From Phanerodontia chrysosporium (taxonomy: Eukaryota; Basidiomycota; Agaricomycetes; Polyporales; Phanerochaetaceae): a DNA stretch of 64,000 nucleotides. Under the pieces are notes generated by a model. The model worked only from the letters and a program-made list of their open reading frames with translations, had not been told where the DNA came from and searched no databases. A program made the translations under genes and the position numbers. The DNA lies in NCBI GenBank assembly GCA_001910725.1, contig MJGA01000002.1:2232001-2296000 (forward strand). The letters are read 5' to 3'. Every line of letters starts with the position of its first letter. Positions within the stretch are counted from its first letter, which is position 1. Positions 21,829 to 33,632 of the stretch are shown piece by piece.

Positions 21829-24276
21829 ATGTCCGACGACGAATCTGTCACGCTCAACGTCCCGTCCATCCGCCCGTCTCTCTCTCGTGCCCCGACTGGC
21901 TCGGACCTCTCTGCCCACACATCCCGCATCCAGATCCAGACCCTCAAAAACACCCTCCTCAAGTCCCACGGCCGCCCACCATGGTGCGACCGCCCGCTAC
22001 ACTCTACACGTGGCCACACCAGTGCTGAGACGCGTCTTGTTTGCCTCCATGCAGGTACAGCGAAGACGGCCAACACATCTCCGAAGCGTTCGTTATCGGC
22101 ATCGCCGGTGCGTCTCCCTGCCCTTTCCATCTCCGCCTCGCGACTGATGCCCTGCAAGGCGGGTCTGCCAGCGGCAAGGTATCCCACTCGACTTGTCTGT
22201 CAAGCACAGCCTGGGGAGACTTTGACGTGTCTTCGTAGACCCATGTTGCCCGCCAAATCGTACAATCACTCGGGTCCATCCCGAGCATCGTCATTCTCTC
22301 TCAGGTGCGTCGCCGTCTAGCTCTCTTCCGCGTAATCTCATGTAAAACACGCTACAGGACAGCTTTTATAAGCGCAACTCACCAGAAGAGATCGCCCTCG
22401 CTCATGCCAACCGCAAAGACTTTGACCACCCTGATGCTATCGACATGCCATTGTTTGCCGAGGTGCGTGCTCCCTCACACACGCGATAACGTACCGAGCT
22501 CATCACATATGTTGCCAGTGCTTGCAAGACTTGAAGCAAGGTCGGCAGACAAATATCCCCATCTATTCCTTCTCTGAACACCAGCGGCTGGACGAGACGA
22601 AATACCTCTATGGAGCAGCAGTCATCATCAGTGCGTCCCTATACTCTTTGAACACTCTTGTATACTGAGTACCTGGCCCACAGCCGAAGGAATTCTTGCG
22701 CTACATGACCCAGCACTCAGGTGAGACCTGCCGCTAGATGGTCGTGTGCACACTCTGAATCTCTTCAACAGGGCATTGTACGACTTGAAAGTGCGTCCAC
22801 GAGACTGGAGTAATAGCTACTAGTCTCAATTGAAAGCAGATCTTTGTGCAATGCGATTCCGACCTTATGCTGGCGAGGCGGATCCGGCGAGACGTCTCAG
22901 AGCGAGGACGGACGGTCGACGGTGTTCTTGACCAGTACGTCGCATTCCTCGAATTTGCCATCGCATACTCACTCAGTACAACAGATACCTGCGCTACGTC
23001 AAGCCCTCATACGACAACTTCGTGCTGCCACCTCCAAGTACGCCGACATCGTGAGTTGCGACCCGCACTTTCAGGCGATCACCCTCATCTCACACCGCCT
23101 CCGCAGATTGTACCGGGCTCGGACAACCACGTCGCCATCGACCTCATTTGTACGCATATCAAGCGACAGCTCAAGAGCCGCAAGAGCCGGCTGCGTGCAC
23201 ACATGGCGATGGCAGGCCCGCGCGAGCTCTCCAGGCAGTCGAGTCCGCTCCTCACCATGGAGGACCCATGGCCAAACCTGGTCGTCATTCCGGAGACCCC
23301 GCAGCTAAAGGTATGTCCACAGTTGTCGGCGACCGCTAGACGCTGATCGTGCGGCAGGGCATCATGACGATCCTGCGCGACCGGACGACCAGCCGCGAGG
23401 ACTTCATCTTCTTTGTCGACCGGCTCGCGACGTACCTCGTCGAAAAGGCGATGGCGCACCTGCCGCACCGCCCGCGGACGGTGACGACGCCGTGCGACGT
23501 CGAGTACCAGGGCCTCGAGCTCGACGCGAACGTACGTCCGCCCTCTCCTCCGTGCCCACAAACGCAGCGTGCTGAAACGACGCGGCCCGACAGCTGTGCG
23601 GCGTGTCGATCCTGCGGAGCGGCGGCCCGCTCGAGCGCGGGCTGCGCCGCGTCGTGAACAACGTCGCGATCGGCTCGCTGCTCATCCAGTCCGAGCCCAA
23701 GACGGGCGAGCCGCTGCTCCTGCACCTCGCGCTCCCGCAGTGCATTCGTGAGCGCCAGCGCGCGCGGGACACGTACGTCTTCCTGCTCGACGCCCAGGTG
23801 CGCCGCCCTCCTCCCGCTGTTTTCTCCCCGTCGCCCGCCCGCGCTGACCACAGGGGACGCAGATCGGGACGGCGGCGTCCGCGTTCATGGCGATCCGCGT
23901 GCTGCTCGACCACGGCGTGCTGCAGGAGCACATCGTGTTCGTCACCTTCCTCGTCGCGCGCTTCGGCGGGATCGTGCACCTCCGCAAGGTCTTCCCGCGC
24001 GTCAAGATCGTCTGCAGCGCCGTCGACCCCGGCCTCAGCGAGCGCTGGCTCGAGCTCCTCGACGCGCCCGCCGAGGGCGAGGGCCTCCGCGGAGACGCCG
24101 ACGGCGCGGCGGAGGGCGCAGAGGGCGCGCCGGACGAGCATCCGCTCGGGCGCAAGGTGTGGGTCGTCGAGCCTGGGATGGGGCATATCGGTGCGGTTTC
24201 TGTGCTTCCTGCACCGTCTTTTGCGTGAACGGGCTGCTGACATGGGGGACGCACAGGCGACCGGTACTACCTCTGA
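21829..24276 (+). CDS. URK1: Uridine kinase with UPRT-like domain
   Basis: Pyrimidine salvage: phosphorylates uridine and cytidine. There are 15 exons between 21829 and 24276. The kinase P-loop GGSASGKTHVARQIV is split, and a 20 nt exon (22159-22178) encodes GGSASGK. Other kinase landmarks: ILSQDSFYK, DFDHPDAIDMPLF, EGILALHDP, FVQCDSDLMLARRIRRD, YLRYVKPSYDNFV, SDNHVAIDLI. The C-terminal half is UPRT-like (TILRDRTTSREDFIFFVDRL, CGVSILRSGGPLERGLR, GHIGDRYYL). The usual PRPP-binding segment is replaced by KIVCSAVDPGLSERW, so this half is probably not a working UPRT, as in other fused uridine kinases. One base is lacking near 23028-23035 (CCACCTCC for CCACCCTCC). With it the gene has 553 codons. 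Confidence 0.92.
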
Positions 24277-24746
24277 GGGAGCAGGACTTGTGCAGGGCGG
24301 GACACGTTCACGGTGCTACATTTCTATCCAGGACACTATTCTTTCGTTACCACAAAGCAGCAATCACAACATCTCAACACAGGCACACTGCTATCCCAGC
24401 TAACGAACCATGTTCGTGCATTACACTCATGGCTGACGGTGCTCGCCCCGAGGAACCTGCGTCCGGCGCGCCCAGGATGCGGCGACGACAGCTGCATCCC
24501 GCAGCGCCAGCTAGATGCTGATCGCAGCTCCCCTTGGCACGTACATACGCGGATGATCGACGTTTTAGTCCGAGAAAAAAAAGGCGGACCTGCACAGTCA
24601 GGCCGCCCGCCGGTTTGTGCGTCGAGGGTGTCCGCGGTCCCGCAATCCTAATAAGCAAGAATGGACTGGCATATAGAGTACTTTTGGTTGAAATGATTAG
24701 ATCGAAGCGTATGACGGCCGTGGGTGCAGGGGTGGAGGCGGCACGG
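24277..24746. other. Convergent 3' regions
   Basis: Space between the stop codons of URK1 (plus) and ACL4 (minus). No gene features. It holds the two 3' UTRs. Confidence 0.6.
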
Positions 24747-26135
24747 CTACGACATCTCGACATCCTCGTCCTCGTCGCCGTCGACGTCCTCCCAGCCGGC
24801 GTCGTCCCCGTCCTCGCCCTCGCCGTCGTCCTCGGGCGACGGCTGGATGCCCTGCGCCTCGAGCTTCGCGATGAGCTCTTTGGCGTGCTCGAGCAGGGGG
24901 ACGTCGGGGTGTTCCTGGTTCTCATGAAGCTGCAGCCCCACACGTTAGCGACACTGGAAGGAAAGAGTGGCGTGCAGGCCGAGACGCACCATCTTGCATG
25001 TGTCGAGGCAGTCCCGCGCGTCGCGCGCGAGCTGCTCCCAGCTGAGCTCCTGGAAGGTGCCGCCGTTCTCCTGGGCGTGCTCCGCCATGAGGAAGAAGCA
25101 CCAGCCCTCGAGATACCACGCCTCGACCTCCTGGTCGTCAAAGGCCATGACGCCCGTCAGCACCAGCAGCGCGGGCTCGAAGAGCTCGAGCTCGAGGAAC
25201 ATCTTCACGAGCGCCAGACGGGTGGGTATTGGTGGGAGGCGGTTGTCATCTGATGTATTGTAAGGAGAGGCGCAAGTGGTGAAAGCTGCTAAACTGACCT
25301 GGCTCCAAGTCTTTCCATTGTGTCCATGCCTGCTCTAGACATTGTTTTGCCTCGTCCGGACGCTGCTGCGATAGCCTGACAGACGCCAGTGCCTGCAGGG
25401 CCTCAGAGTTGCCTGGGTCAACTTGCAACGCCATATTAATCAGCTCTTCACATGTCTTCTCTGCTGCCGGATCGAAACTGCCATGAATTTCAACGCTCCG
25501 CGCTGCAGCACAGATGGCAGGCAGACGCACCACAGGTCATACGAAGGGTCCATCCAAATCTCGACCATCGCAATGAGTGCCCGCACGATGTTGTGCTTCA
25601 GCTCCGTCTCGTCGTCGCTTGCGCCTGCGAGGTCCACGGCGCGCTCCTTGCCCTTGAGCTGCGCGACCATGATGTCGACCGCTGCCTGGTAGTGCCTCAG
25701 CGCATTCTCCGGGTCCTCATCGCTCAGCTGAGCGAGGTACAGGTGTGCGGACGGCGGAGGCGGGTTCGGTGCGTCTGGATGCGGGGGAATCAAGGTTTCA
25801 AAGGTCTACAAGGGGGACGCTGCACATGAACGGCGGAATCGTCGGGCGAGGAGGCGTGGGAGGCGCACCTGCTTCGCGGCGTCGAGCTCGCCGGTCTCGA
25901 GCTGCACGACGCCGAGCATCTCGCGCGCGGCAGCATGCGCGGGCTCCCGCTCGAGTATGCGGCGCACGAACCGCTCCGCGAGGCCGTAGTCGCACTGGAC
26001 GATGAGGGTCTGTGCCTTCTCGAGCAGCGCAGGGATCGACGGGGCCTGCTGTGCTGCGCCATCTGCCTTGGCAGGCGTGCTCGGGACTGCGCCAGCGGCC
26101 TGCGCTTTGCGAGACTTTGTCCGTGTGCGGCCCAT
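24747..26135 (-). CDS. ACL4: TPR chaperone Acl4 for ribosomal protein uL4
   Basis: Dedicated assembly chaperone that binds newly made ribosomal protein Rpl4 and escorts it to pre-60S particles. Exons 25869-26135, 25531-25805, 25299-25477, 24990-25249, 24747-24929, giving 387 aa with all phases correct. A basic start (MGRTRTKSRK) precedes TPR units: LIVQCDYGLAERFVRRILER, HLYLAQLSDEDPENALRHYQ, INMALQVDPGNSEALQALAS, LALVKMFLELELFEPALLVL, EAWYLEGWCFFLMAEH. The protein ends in the family's very acidic tail (SPEDDGEGEDGD..EDEDVEMS), which is expected to contact basic uL4. It is divergent from OMA1 (536 bp between starts). Confidence 0.9.
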
Positions 26136-26671
26136 GGCGGGCAGAAAATGCGGGATAAAAAGCAGAGAAATAAACGGCACTGGAGAGAGAATTACACGCG
26201 CGCGCTTGTTGGGGGCGCGGGCAGAGGGGGTCGAGATCGCTGATCTGGGAAATGAGATCTCTGATCCCGACGGGGGGAACATTGATTGGCGGCTATCGGA
26301 CCCCGGCGACCGCGAGCCCAAAGCCAATATGTCCGACAGGGGGGAAATCCCTCTGCTCGCTTTCCCTCTCGACCCCGACCCCTGCGACGGCGACGACTGT
26401 CTGTGCGACACCGCACCGCCGTCGAGCTCACCTGTGCAAGTTACCACTCTGCTGCGCTGCGCGGAGCGGACACTACAAGGTGAGCCACGTTCGCCCGTAC
26501 GTGCCGCCGGTTTGCGCGTCCTCACGGCATCCGTCACAGGAGGTCGGTACCGCACCCTGCGCTACTCAAGGGACCGAGTCAAGCCCAAGCGACGTTGACT
26601 GCACTTTCCCCACACCCAGGCGCGTTCGTGTCTGAAATATTTCAGGCCCTGCCTCCCGCAAACGATGTGCC
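26136..26671. other. Divergent promoter ACL4 / OMA1
   Basis: 536 bp between two start codons. No gene is supported. Apparent ORFs on both strands here are overlapping GC-driven frames. Confidence 0.55.
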
Positions 26672-28611
26672 ATGTTGCGCTCAGCCTTACGCACTTCCTT
26701 TACACGACCGACGCTGCTGCGTTCGCCTGCATTGCAAAGGACCCCACTGCCGAGGTTCACAAGACCGCTGAGCACTTCTCGTTCGACATATCCCGGATGC
26801 GGAAGTCCGCTATGTCCCATCGCGCAATTGGGCAAGACCTTCATCGAATTCCGAGCCGCTGAAGCGAAACAACCCCGCTATCCTGCTGCAATCTGCATCA
26901 CGACCACCAAGTACTCTGTACGGTATTTCCATGCCACTCCCCGCGTCGAAGGCCTTCATCTTGTGCCACTCATTGGCCTTCTCAAGGTGCGATATCTCCG
27001 ATGCCAGAGCCAGATAGCGTTGAGCTCAGCTATCTCTGCAGGCGTCCACTGCCCTTGAGCTAGTCCGCACTGCGGCTCGCGTCGCCCTCACCTTCCTACC
27101 GTTCATGTGGTTCAGGAAGATGCGGATCGACAAGATGCTCAAAAAGGCGGAAGAAAGAGGCGACACAGAGATGGTCGAGAAAATCAAGAAGAAAATGGCC
27201 GTCAAGAAGTACAAGCACAAGGCGATCCTCATTAACGTCCTCCTCTTTATCCCCGTCGTCATCTTCTGGCTGACGATCCTGGCCAGCATAGAGCGCACTC
27301 CGCTCACCGGACGTTGGCGGCTCATTCTGCTGTCACCTGAGGAAGAGGAAGAAATATCGTCACAATTAGCCGGGGCAGGGTGGTACAAGGCCATCGCGGA
27401 CATTCTCTCGCAGGAAGGCACAACACCCAAGCTCCTTCCGCCCAACGACTGGCGCACCATTTGGGTGATCGACACCCTACGCAAGCTCGAGGGTGTCATC
27501 CCGCTATTGCAGCACGAGCATGACCTCGAGGCCAAGTGGCTCGAATGCGGGCCTCACGATGTCCCGCTTCCCCCGCCTGCCGAGTACCCTCTGCGACCGC
27601 GGCCGCGCGCGTCCGAGGTCGTGCGCAACTTTGCCGAGCTCTCGTGCGGACGCCGGGTGCCGCCGTCGCCACATGGGATCCCAGGACCGCCGTACTCGCT
27701 TGTCGTTGTCGACAAGCCAGACTCGTCGAACGCGTTCTCGTACGGCTTTGGGCCGGACGGCGGCGGCGGCATCGTCGTCTTCAGCGGCTTCCTCGACGAC
27801 GTCATCCGGAAGCACCCGTTCCCCACGGACCACGTCCCGCCCGTGCAGCAGTCGTGGTGGTCCGCCCTCTTCGGAGGCCTCTCGTCGAATGCTGCGCAGC
27901 CCCCGCCGACACCCACTCGGGAGCAGACGGAAGAGCTCGCGATCCTGCTTGCTCACGAGCTGTCACACCTCATCCTATCGCATCATCTGGAGACATTGTC
28001 CTCAGGATCAATCATATGGCCCGGCGTCATCTCCATCATGACGGACGTCGTGCGCGCCGTCATGTTCCCCGTCACTATGCTTTGTACGTTTCCCTGCTGT
28101 ATCGCCGCCCGTGGGAAATGCTAACGACTGTCCAGTTGGGCCATTCGTTAACGACGCTTTGGCCGGTGTCGGAAAGCTGGGGTCTGGCCAGCTCACCGAG
28201 CTGACGCAGTACTGCACAAGTCAAAAGCAGGAAGTCGAGGCAGACGTCGTCTCCGCGAGGTAAGCGCTGCTCGCACCGATACCCAGCCACACCCCATCTG
28301 ACCGAGACGCCTGCAGGCTGCTCGCACACGCCGGGTTCGACCCGCGCGCCGCGGTGCGCTTCTGGGAGGACCGCCAGGAGACGGAGCGCACAGCAGAGTG
28401 CTCGCCCAAGCGCGCTCAGGACGTCGTCGCGCGCGCCGAGTGGGAGCGCACGAGCCTGCCGATGCGCTGGATGGGCTCGACGCACCCGATGAACGTCGTC
28501 CGCGTTGAGCGGCTCAAGGCGGAGCTGCACGAGTGGGAGATTCAGCGCGAGGCCGCGCGCCTGCGGCTCCGGCAGCAGCAGGAGCGGCTGCAGGCCCAGG
28601 AGCAGAGCTAG
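26672..28611 (+). CDS. OMA1: Mitochondrial M48 metalloprotease Oma1
   Basis: Stress-activated zinc protease of the mitochondrial inner membrane. Exons 26672-26986, 27042-28083, 28136-28259, 28317-28611, 591 aa, no frame break. The N-terminus is a presequence (MLRSALRTSFTRPTLLRSPA). It is followed by a basic helix (FRKMRIDKMLKKAEERGDTE) and a membrane span (ILINVLLFIPVVIFWLTILA). The catalytic zinc motif HELSH lies in LAILLAHELSHLILSHHLE at about residue 408, with the third ligand in SQKQEVEADVVSARLL. Also characteristic: VVVDKPDSSNAFSYGFG, GGIVVFSGFLDDV, and the C-terminal STHPMNVVRVERLKAEL. A 40-residue insert lies between the glycine-rich strand and HELSH. Confidence 0.92.
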
Positions 28612-28976
28612 ACGGGCGTGTTCGTGGCGGGGACATTGCTATATGCTCGATGTATGGAAGGAAAGGGTCTCGTGTTTCGTCCGTGCTGTCCATGTTGGCT
28701 GTTGATTCCTATCTGTTCTTATTTGCTCGTATATCCACACTTGTGCCTCACTGTATTTAGCGTACTTTAGAAGCGGGCACGCTATCAATCTAATTCGCAT
28801 TTCTATGTAATCCTCCGGCGCAGCGATGAAGCCAAGATATGTAGTTATTCGAAGTAATAGGGGATATGTGTGATGCAAAGGGCGTCCGAAACTAAACCTC
28901 ACCTGTTTACAGACATAGTACAGGGTGCGTGGAACGTACAGTATATACAGGGCGTGAAGCGGAGAGAAGCAGGAGC

Positions 28977-30402
28977 CTAAGAGATGAAGGTAGCCTCGTT
29001 GTACACCCTGCCCTCAATGTTCAACCCTTCAGAGAGGCCGGGTATCAATGTATCGGGTCCAGTAACGTGAAGTGTGGCAGGGTTGCACCACTAAGCAAAC
29101 GATCAGCATCCAATGACAGTCCCAGTTATAACTGACGTACTTGATAGATGTAAGGCTTCGTTCCAGCAACGTAATTCACCATCGTCTTGATAACATAAGG
29201 GATCTCGGCAAGGACATCGACTTTCTCGATGAGACCCTTGTACGCATTCGGTGTGCCAACATCAAGCTGTAGGCTCGCGTCAACGCGTCCGTCCGAGCCA
29301 ATGACGGGCCCGCCCACTTGAAGATCAGCTCCGTCGGAGCATCGTAGCCAGTGTCGGGATCTTTCGCGGTCCTCGCATGCAACGCACGCGAAACGACTTC
29401 CGCGTCATCGGCCTGTGACTCGCCAGGGTACTTGGTCTCGGCGGTGACAGCAGCGAGCTTGCCCCGAGGACCAGTGAGCCGACGTTGACAGTGACGAAGC
29501 CGGAGCCCGCGCCCTTCTTGCCGTACGCGTCGGTAGTCGTGAACTCCATCTGGATCGCGCTCACGCCGTCGTGCGCGTCGCTCTGGAAGTGCGCAAAGTT
29601 CCAGCGGGCGGCGACGAGGTTCGGGCGCATGCCCTGGATGGCGTGCACGAACATGCCGGGGCCCTTGGCCTCGAGGGCCTGGCCCTTAAGGATGATCATG
29701 CCCTTCATCGTCGTGCGCGGCCAGAAGCGGTGGACGACGTAGCCCTCGGGGTTTGCGAGGTCTGGTCCAAAGTACGAGAAGCCGCCCTTCGGGCCCTTGC
29801 CGACCTTGAAGCCGGGCGCGCTGGCGGGCCGCGTAACATCGAACGTGAACTGGAGGTCGTCGCCGAGGTTGGCGGTGACGGTGTAGCCCTCGGGCTCGTC
29901 AGTGCCAGGCTTGCTCTTGTGGGTAATCGAGAACTGATCCGCCTTGCTGGAGCGCTTGTCGAGACCAGGCGGGGGAGTGACGAAGTTGCTGACATTGACG
30001 GATCTCCAGATCTTCTCACCGGTGTTCGGATTGTAGATCTTGGCGGTGACCTGGATTGTAGGGTACCAGACTCTGACAGTCGAGGTGAGGACGACAGAAC
30101 GCGTGGAACACGGTGAGGCTTACTAACCCCACTGCAGAGTGAATTACTTGGAGCATTGCTGAGGTGCCGTCCTCGAGGAAGTTGTAGAAGATCTGTGTCT
30201 CAACTGCAAAGCCCCCTGGGCACGTCCACTCCGTGTCCTTGGGCTCGAGCTCGCCGAAGAGCTCCGTGGACGGGCGACCGGAGGACACTGGATGGAAATT
30301 AGGTGCATTGGGGTCGACTGGCGGCGCTGTGCTGCATGCCTCGGTCAGCGAGGGTCCTGTGTGGGCACGCTGGACTACTCACGAGAAGAACGAGGAGAAC
30401 AT
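28977..30402 (-). CDS. SVF1: Survival factor Svf1-like protein
   Basis: Lipocalin-like Svf1 family, linked to oxidative-stress survival and ceramide handling in yeast. Exons 30383-30402, 30128-30331, 29141-30072, 28977-29090. Start MFSSFFS, then PPVDPNAPNFHPVSS, ELEPKDTEWTCPGGFAVETQ, ILQVIHSAV-like, WYPTIQVTAKIYNPNTGEKI, GYVVHRFWPRTTMKGMI, MFVHAIQGMRPNLVAARWNF, TTDAYGKKGAGSGFVTVNVG, and a C-terminal CNPATLHVTGPDTLIPGL. Two bases are lacking, at about 29462-29465 (CCCC) and 29313-29315 (CCC). With both restored the gene has 424 codons and reads through GKLAAVTAETKYPGES and FKWGGPVIGSDGRVDAS. The membrane-binding N-terminal amphipathic start of the family is preserved. Confidence 0.9.
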
Positions 30403-30788
30403 GGTCGTGTGGTGGTATCGTCGTCGCAGTCGTGGTGAGGAGAAACGTGCAGGAGGCCCGAATTCGCAAGTCGGCGAGGCGAGCGCTTCTGGACGGCGTT
30501 GCGGCTCGGGTCACGCGTCAGTCAGTCGAGGGTGCTGCACGGGCGTCTGGGCTTTAGCCGCGTTGATGCCCTTGCCTCGCCCTCCATTGCGACCCTAATC
30601 ATGCCCAGACAATCAGCCTCCCCGCGGATGGCTCCCTCCCACGACCTCCCGTGGCTCGACGACGACCACGGCGGCGAACACGGCGGGCGACTCACACAAT
30701 ACTCGAGTATGCCTCCACGCTTCCGGCGTGCCGCGCCCAGGCTGATTTATTTCCATTCAGACCAATTGCAAAGCCCTCTACCAAAGAC
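30403..30788. other. Divergent promoter SVF1 / F-box gene
   Basis: 386 bp between the start codons of SVF1 (minus) and the F-box gene (plus). No supported gene. Confidence 0.55.
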
Positions 30789-32052
30789 ATGGTCCCCTTC
30801 CCACCAGAACTGCGCGACCTCGTCATCGACTGCCTAAGCAGTGACACTGCGGCGCTGCGTGCCTGCAGTCTGACGAACAGGGCCTGGCTTCCCAGAGCTC
30901 GCCATCACCTATTCCGTTCGGTCGAGATCCATCCCGGACGTCGCGGGGACGCGTTCAAATGCATCCTCCACGAAAACCCGGAGATCGGAAGCTACATCCG
31001 GCACCTAGAAATCTCGGGCGTTGGAGATGAAACCGTCGTCCCAGAGGTCTCAGGTCGTTGGCCCACGCTTGCCCAACTGAGAACTCCTCCAATCACCCAG
31101 AAGGGACACATCCACCGCGCCGACATTTGGCTGGAGAGTGTCCTTCCCTCGTCGGCAAGTACACTCTCCAGAGTGCATTCTCTACGTCTCTTTTCCCTCC
31201 CGATTACACCACACTTCTCAGCTTTGCTGGCCTTGCACTTCAACCAAGTCGCGACAGTCGATCTCGTGTCGTGTCGGTCTGAGACATTTGGCGATCTGCT
31301 CTCTTTGCCCCGCGCACTGCCCGCGGTGAAACACCTTTGTATGGATGGCGTGAACTGGTACCGACCATCCTTTCGCAAGCCTGATGGCAACGTGGTAAAT
31401 CGGCCGTCCTCGTTGACTTCGCTCGTCCTTACCGGGAAGATCGACGCTGCCACGGTTGTCAATTGGTTGGTGGACCAGAGGCGATACGACGCCTTGACCT
31501 CCTTGTCCTGCTATCTTTCCAGCGATGCAAGTGCAATTGCCGTGCAGAAGCTGCTCGCAGCTGTCGGACCGGCGCTGCAGTCGCTCTCCGTGGGCTTCTC
31601 AGAAGTTCGCGACCCCACGGGTATGTCTTGTGCAGAGCCGAACTATTATATATTGTGCTGATATGCTTCTAGTGGTTCTCAAAAATGCGGAATTCAGCTT
31701 GCAGCCGTTGACCGGACTGCAGAAGTTACACGTTCAGTGCATCAACGAGACTCGCTTCTGGGCAATACCATCACTCTCCTGGATCCTCATATTGCTCTCC
31801 AGAGCAAACTCTGCCTTTCTCACTACGCTCTCGATCTCGATATCGGCGGTCGATCTCAAGGACAAACTGAACCTCGAAGGGCTGTCAGTCATCTTGTCCA
31901 ATCGCCGCTATTCCGCCTTGAACAAGCTCATCTTCGAAGTCGATGGGTCGAAGGAGCAACTTAGCGACACCGCAGCACGATTAGGCACTCGGCTGTCTGC
32001 CCTCAGCGAGACAGGGGTCCAAATTCATGTTCGTTCATTCAACGAGTCCTAG
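30789..32052 (+). CDS. F-box-like protein, agaricomycete type
   Basis: Predicted 403 aa. Exons 30789-31620 and 31673-32052. The N-terminus is an F-box-like helix set common in expanded agaricomycete families: MVPFPPELRDLVIDCLSSDT, ALRACSLTNRAWLPRARHHL, FRSVEIHPGRRG. The remainder has a weak LRR-like pattern (LRLFSLPITPHFSALLALHF, VKHLCMDGVNW, SLTSLVLTGKIDA, LTSLSCYLSSDASA, LQKLHVQCINETRF), so it probably recognises an unknown substrate for an SCF-type ubiquitin ligase. The frame is clean. The start was chosen because the F-box begins there. Confidence 0.8.
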
Positions 32053-32132
32053 ACTTGTATCACCAACTATTTGCACATTGCTACTGTTACAATCCTCGTG
32101 TATAAATTATAAACTGAGCAATCAATCGCACA

Positions 32133-33392
32133 CTATTCTCTCTTCCGCTTTCTCGGTTCCTCTCCCGTATCTAGGGTATCGTTGCCCAAAGCTCCTGTGA
32201 AATCAATCGCGTCCTCGAACAAAGCATCGTCGTTCATGTCTTCCGCAATGTCTAGCGTGCTATGAGTAAGCACGTCCTCCTGCCCAATCCGCCGGAACCT
32301 CATGCTGCCGCTATTCAGGCGTCCAGGATCGCCTGGTTCTGCGCCACAGACAGCGTAGATGGGTTGCGCATCGGCACGTCCGGCGGCCATCCGAGCAGCT
32401 CGACGCCGTACGTGCTCAGATTCGCATGGTTCGACCACTTCATCTCCGCGGTGCGCACGCCCGACGCCGCCCTGGACCCCTCGTACATCAGCCGGCTCCT
32501 CCACCTTATAAAAAAGGGTGCGACGCACCTGACGGCCGTCCGCACGGCGAGGTACACCTCCGCCTTCAGGGCGCTCGCAGGCGACTTCTTGAGCGCAGCG
32601 CCGCCCGCGGGCTGCACGACTGGCACGGGCGCGGGCGTTGCAGCAGCGCTGCAGGCCGAAGTCGACGGCTTCGGGGGACCCGCCGCGTTCTTGCAGAACT
32701 CCTTGAACGCGCGCGCGCCGGGTTCGCCGCAGCCGCGGTACCCCCGCCAGAACTCGCGGCCGAGAAGCGTGCCCCCGAGAAAGCCCGGGTCGACCGCGTC
32801 GCCGGGGTTCACCGCGAGGTAGAAGGACTGCAGACCGCATAGTGTCTGCAGAAACTCGAGCTGCTGGGAGATGGATTTGAGGATGTCGGTCTCTGTGTGC
32901 GAGGTTAGTTGATGGGCGGTGGCGGCGGCCCGGGCGATGGGGGACGCCGGGATGCACGTACGTTGTGCTCGGTTGTCGGGGTTGCCAGCCCCAAATAATG
33001 ACTGACAATGCAGTTGTGATATGCGGTGCTGGACCTGTGGAAGTCTTGTTAGCTTGTATAGCTTCAATAGTGGACTAGTAATCAAACTGACCTCCTCGTA
33101 CGATCGCCCCTCACGAACAGCAAAGGCCCGCACCTCGTTCAGACTCTGTTCATAGAAAAACAGCAGTCGCTCGAGAAAGAGTGCCTCTTCAAGTGGCAGG
33201 TTGGCATCGTCCGCCCCCAGAATGCGACGCATTCCATCCGAGCTGTGGCCCGCGGACATTGCAGTATACCTCGTTTGGTCAACTGATACCCACCAACGGT
33301 GTTTTGACGAGTTCGAACACTTTTTGGACCTGTGGTAAGTAGGCAGTGTCTACGCTAATGGATGACAGTAGAGTGGCAAGCAGATGGTCCAT
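32133..33392 (-). CDS. Hypothetical basidiomycete protein
   Basis: Unknown function. From the first plausible ATG (33392, MDHLLATLLSSISVDTAYLP) or a later one (33259, MSAGHSSDGMRRILG), the sequence runs through LFLERLLFFYEQSLNEVRAF, a 54 bp in-frame intron, VQHRISQLHCQSLFG, a second intron, ISQQLEFLQTLCGLQSFYLA, VNPGDAVDPGFLGG, an Ala/Pro linker, and a C-terminal module WSNHANLSTYGVELLGWPPD..NPSTLSVAQNQAILDA of a type I have seen in other basidiomycete proteins. The end is acidic then basic (DDALFEDAIDFTGAL, PRKRKRE). One base is lacking at 32318-32319 (GG on the plus strand): without it the frame stops right after ILDA, with it the protein continues LNSGSMRFRRIGQED. The splice joining the two N-terminal segments is unresolved. 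Confidence 0.55.
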
Positions 33393-33632
33393 GCTTTGTG
33401 TTGCCAGGACCTCGAAGGACTTGGTCAACTTCCAACGGGCGCTCTGTCCTAGATCGTTGCGCCACGAAGCTTGATCAGGAGTCGCACGCGGTCGACTTCG
33501 ACATTCTGTGTTCCGTCGCCTGTACAATACTAAGTATACTAACGCACACCATAATCCATTTCCTTCAAAGACTGTGTTTCATTGTCAAGTTCGGAACGAC
33601 ACATTTAGTAACAATCAAGATGTCATGCCACT

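Noticed and set aside
32505..32516. TTATAAAAAA string as a TATA box
   Set aside because: Lies inside coding sequence of the 32-33 kb gene.
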